The position numbers and the translations under genes are program-made. A DNA stretch of 64,000 bases from Tethya wilhelma (lineage: Eukaryota; Porifera; Demospongiae; Tethyida; Tethyidae): contig CAXIPT010000001.1 of NCBI GenBank assembly GCA_964030475.1, forward strand, positions 253,533-317,532. The letters run 5' to 3'. Positions 61,682-64,000 of this stretch are shown one piece after another (the stretch's first letter is position 1; every line of letters starts with the position of its first letter). The notes under the pieces are model-generated. The model worked only from the letters and a program-made list of their open reading frames with translations, was not told the origin of the DNA and ran no database searches.

Positions 61682-62482
61682 GACAGCATCCAGTCATAGC
61701 TAAATTGAATATATTATTGTATTAAATTTTTTCCTACTATCATTTATTACATACAGCTCTAATCATTATTGTTGCCCGTTTGAGTCACTCCCAACAATAT
61801 GATCTATAATTATTATACAACTCCCATCCTGCAGCCCATCGGTCCCGGGGGCCCATGACTTGTACCAGTGAAGGAAGATTATAACCACTATAATAATGTA
61901 AAGTTTCCACTTATGGGAGTAAGATGATTTTGTTCTTCATCTCTTTTTCTTTCTTGATTAAACTTAATTCATCTCTAGCTAGACAGTGAATGAGGTATAT
62001 AATATTCTCATGTTGCCATCAATTATTGGTGGTGTTTCTTGTGCTTCAATCTGGCTTCTGCTTTGATTCCATATATACTCCGACAACCCCGGCCCATGCA
62101 ACCCCACCACACTCTTTATCACAATCACCATCTATAATAATTATATCTCCTTGAAGAAACCTTTGCAGGATAGGGTATTATTATGACATTGACATACATG
62201 ATCATCTCACAATGCTAAAATTATCACAATTACAATACTACACAATGATTTTTTGTAACCTGTAATAATAGCTATACAACAGAAAACATGATACACATAC
62301 AGATCTACATTAACAAAACTGAGTGAAATTCAACATCTATATAATATATAAACTATAATAAAAATTGAAGCTGACATTGTACATCTATAATACAATTACC
62401 ATACAATACTGGGACATTATTGCCACAAAAAATTAATAATGCTATAGTAACAAAATCCAAAGGTACTATATACTTTACCGCT
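61682..62482. other. no supported gene; convergent 3' region
   Basis: AT-rich spacer between the plus-strand Roc gene and the minus-strand Death-SAM gene. The Roc frame hits a stop 18 bp after the N, so its real continuation is probably not in this contig. Confidence 0.5.
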
Positions 62483-63164
62483 TTATTGTTTGGTGTGCTT
62501 GCTCAAGATGCTCTCAGCAGAGTGTTCTCCAGAAATCACCTTCATGAGTTTGATTCTGTGGATCCTTGACCCAACTCCTAGTTCACTCTGAAGGTCCTCC
62601 TCAGTACATTCCATGAGTACATCACCAGGTATACCCTCCTCTATCACCTTCTCCTTGTACTGGCCCAAGTTCATAGCATCAAGAAGATCACATATCTATA
62701 AAAATTAGCAAAAAGGAGTAAAATTTCATAACTTGAAATGAGCAGTGTAGTAACGGGCAATGCTGTAAAAAAGGAATGAATACATTTCAGTCTAAGACTA
62801 GTGGTTTGAGCTGACTCATAATTCAGAGTAAAAAGTCTTGAAAAGAATCACTTGACTAATTGGCTTCTCTCAGAGTTAATAAAGATGTATAAACGTTAGT
62901 TTGTATTGTCTCTTGGGACAATCGGCCCATTCCGTACTACTGTATATTAATGATATTAAGATGCCTTACTAGGGTAACACAAATTTTTGTCTGCCTGTGT
63001 TCATAGGTATAACATGCACACACAACTTGATGTCATATTATAAGCTAATATTAATTAGTAGTCACCTTCCCCCCCCCCCACTTACCTATACACATAATAT
63101 TATACACAATGTTAATTATACATACACGCACAAACATACACTCACACACTTGCACACATAATGC

Positions 63165-63251
<87 letters not shown>

Positions 63252-63252
63252 N

Positions 63253-63305
<53 letters not shown>

Positions 63306-64000
63306 CTTCAACACTCATTGATTGTAAATAATTCTTGTGTGCTTCCCTAGCACTAGAACCATCATTGTCAGCTTGAGGTGGTTGGCTGCCCTGTTGAGGA
63401 TCATCAGTAGTACTTGAAGGATTAATTGCTAAAAACAAAAATCACAGATCTCACTCTACGATATTGCATGATTGTACTAGTAACTGCTATACTGAATCGT
63501 TTGCTTGACAATTAGCTAGTAGATCTTCTCCTTGCACAAATGAATTAATTTAATACTTTTATTACATTAAGTAGAGTTATGTTTCTTACTTTAGGAAAAA
63601 AAATTAAAACCTGGGGAAAAATTATGATGCTAGCTATACTTTCCTTTGCTGTGTCAGCTGAGACAAGTAATATTGACTGGATTTTCTATTACTTTAAATG
63701 GCTCAGTATACCTTGGACTGATCCACTCTGCCTGTCTTCAATATCTTTCTGAATCTCATCGGCAATGCCTGTCTGTTTGATTTCCCTCAGTGCTTTAATA
63801 AGCACTCTCCAGGTAAGAGGATTGCCACACCTTTCTATAACTTTGTCCTCTTTTCTCAGCCAGGCTATCACCATTTCTGCAGGTATGTCTATCATCTTTT
63901 GAACATTGAAAATATTCAAGCCCAATACTGAGCCTAGTAACTCAATCTGGCTTTTGTTTGGTTTCATTAAATACTTCACTATCTCTGGAAAATCATCCGA
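62483..64000 (-). CDS. Death-SAM domain protein, 3' part
   Basis: Exons 64000-63712 (open at the window edge), 63428-63304 and 62695-62483 join in phase, giving about 208 C-terminal residues. The first encodes a Death domain (LLGSVLGLNIFNVQKMID, AEMVIAWLRKEDKVIERCG, LTWRVLIKALREIKQTGIAD with the usual W...L...L...A pattern). The second is a Gln/Ser-rich linker. The third is a SAM domain (MNLGQYKEKVIEEGIPGDVL ... LGVGSRIHRIKLMKVI) followed by stop at 62483. Both are adaptor-type interaction domains, so a cytosolic signalling scaffold is expected; the N-terminal domains lie beyond the window. The donor at 63303 opens directly into a long (CA)n intron. Confidence 0.82.
63171..63302. repeat. (CA)n microsatellite with an N
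   Basis: About 130 bp of CA repeat in the Death-SAM gene intron, with a single N at 63252. Confidence 0.95.

Overview
The window is animal genomic DNA: genes are split by short GT-AG introns (about 40-500 bp, a few GC-AG), there are many (GA)n and (CA)n microsatellites and small terminal-inverted-repeat elements, and no operons, CRISPR or rRNA/tRNA genes. The gene families (ANK-Roc-COR-Death proteins, a second Roc-like GTPase, Death-SAM, an uncharacterised multi-pass receptor-like family) together with compact introns suggest an early-branching metazoan, most likely a demosponge. That assignment is inference from gene content only.

Layout. 1-1110: weakly supported exons on both strands. 1789-3987 (-): TMEM9-family gene with a tandem 853-bp duplication of its middle exons. 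4245-9019 (-): an uncharacterised signal-peptide/multi-pass membrane protein preceded by a decayed copy carrying a TTAA-flanked MITE. 9654-10917: TIR element. 11210-17196 (-): CPT1, mitochondrial outer-membrane carnitine palmitoyltransferase, missing about 130 residues in an 859-N gap. 17197-17860: short divergent promoter. 17861-19364 (+): N-terminal half of a Rabin3/Rabin8 (Sec2-type Rab GEF) gene; its C-terminal half lies inverted at 22466-23895 (-). Between them lie a four-TM MARVEL-like gene and a truncated duplicate. 23954-24420: stray CPT1 exon copy. 25929-26791 (-): 5' part of a DRP1/DNM1L dynamin with an in-frame stop. 28588-36476 (+): N-terminal half of ZFC3H1 (nuclear RNA-decay adaptor); its zinc-finger/HAT half lies inverted at 37255-40015 (-), with a partial copy at 47596-48357. 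41590-44582: two decayed transposase remnants. 44915-47594 (+): ZSWIM-type MULE-derived gene. 50849-61680 (+): an immune-like cluster, ANK-Roc-COR-Death followed at once by subtilisin-Ig-Roc/COR exons that may belong to the same transcript. 62483-64000 (-): 3' part of a Death-SAM protein.

Several genes break at single-N junctions (23953, 25928, 36757, 40016, 47595, 61681). Two genes have halves on opposite strands, and several exons occur in near-identical duplicate. The simplest reading is that this scaffold contains contigs placed in the wrong orientation and unmerged alleles; real rearrangement is the alternative. The most biologically novel content is the 50.8-61.7 kb locus, where a subtilisin-fold domain that keeps Asp, Asn and Ser but has Gln where the catalytic His should be is joined to an Ig domain and Roc-type GTPases next to Death domains.
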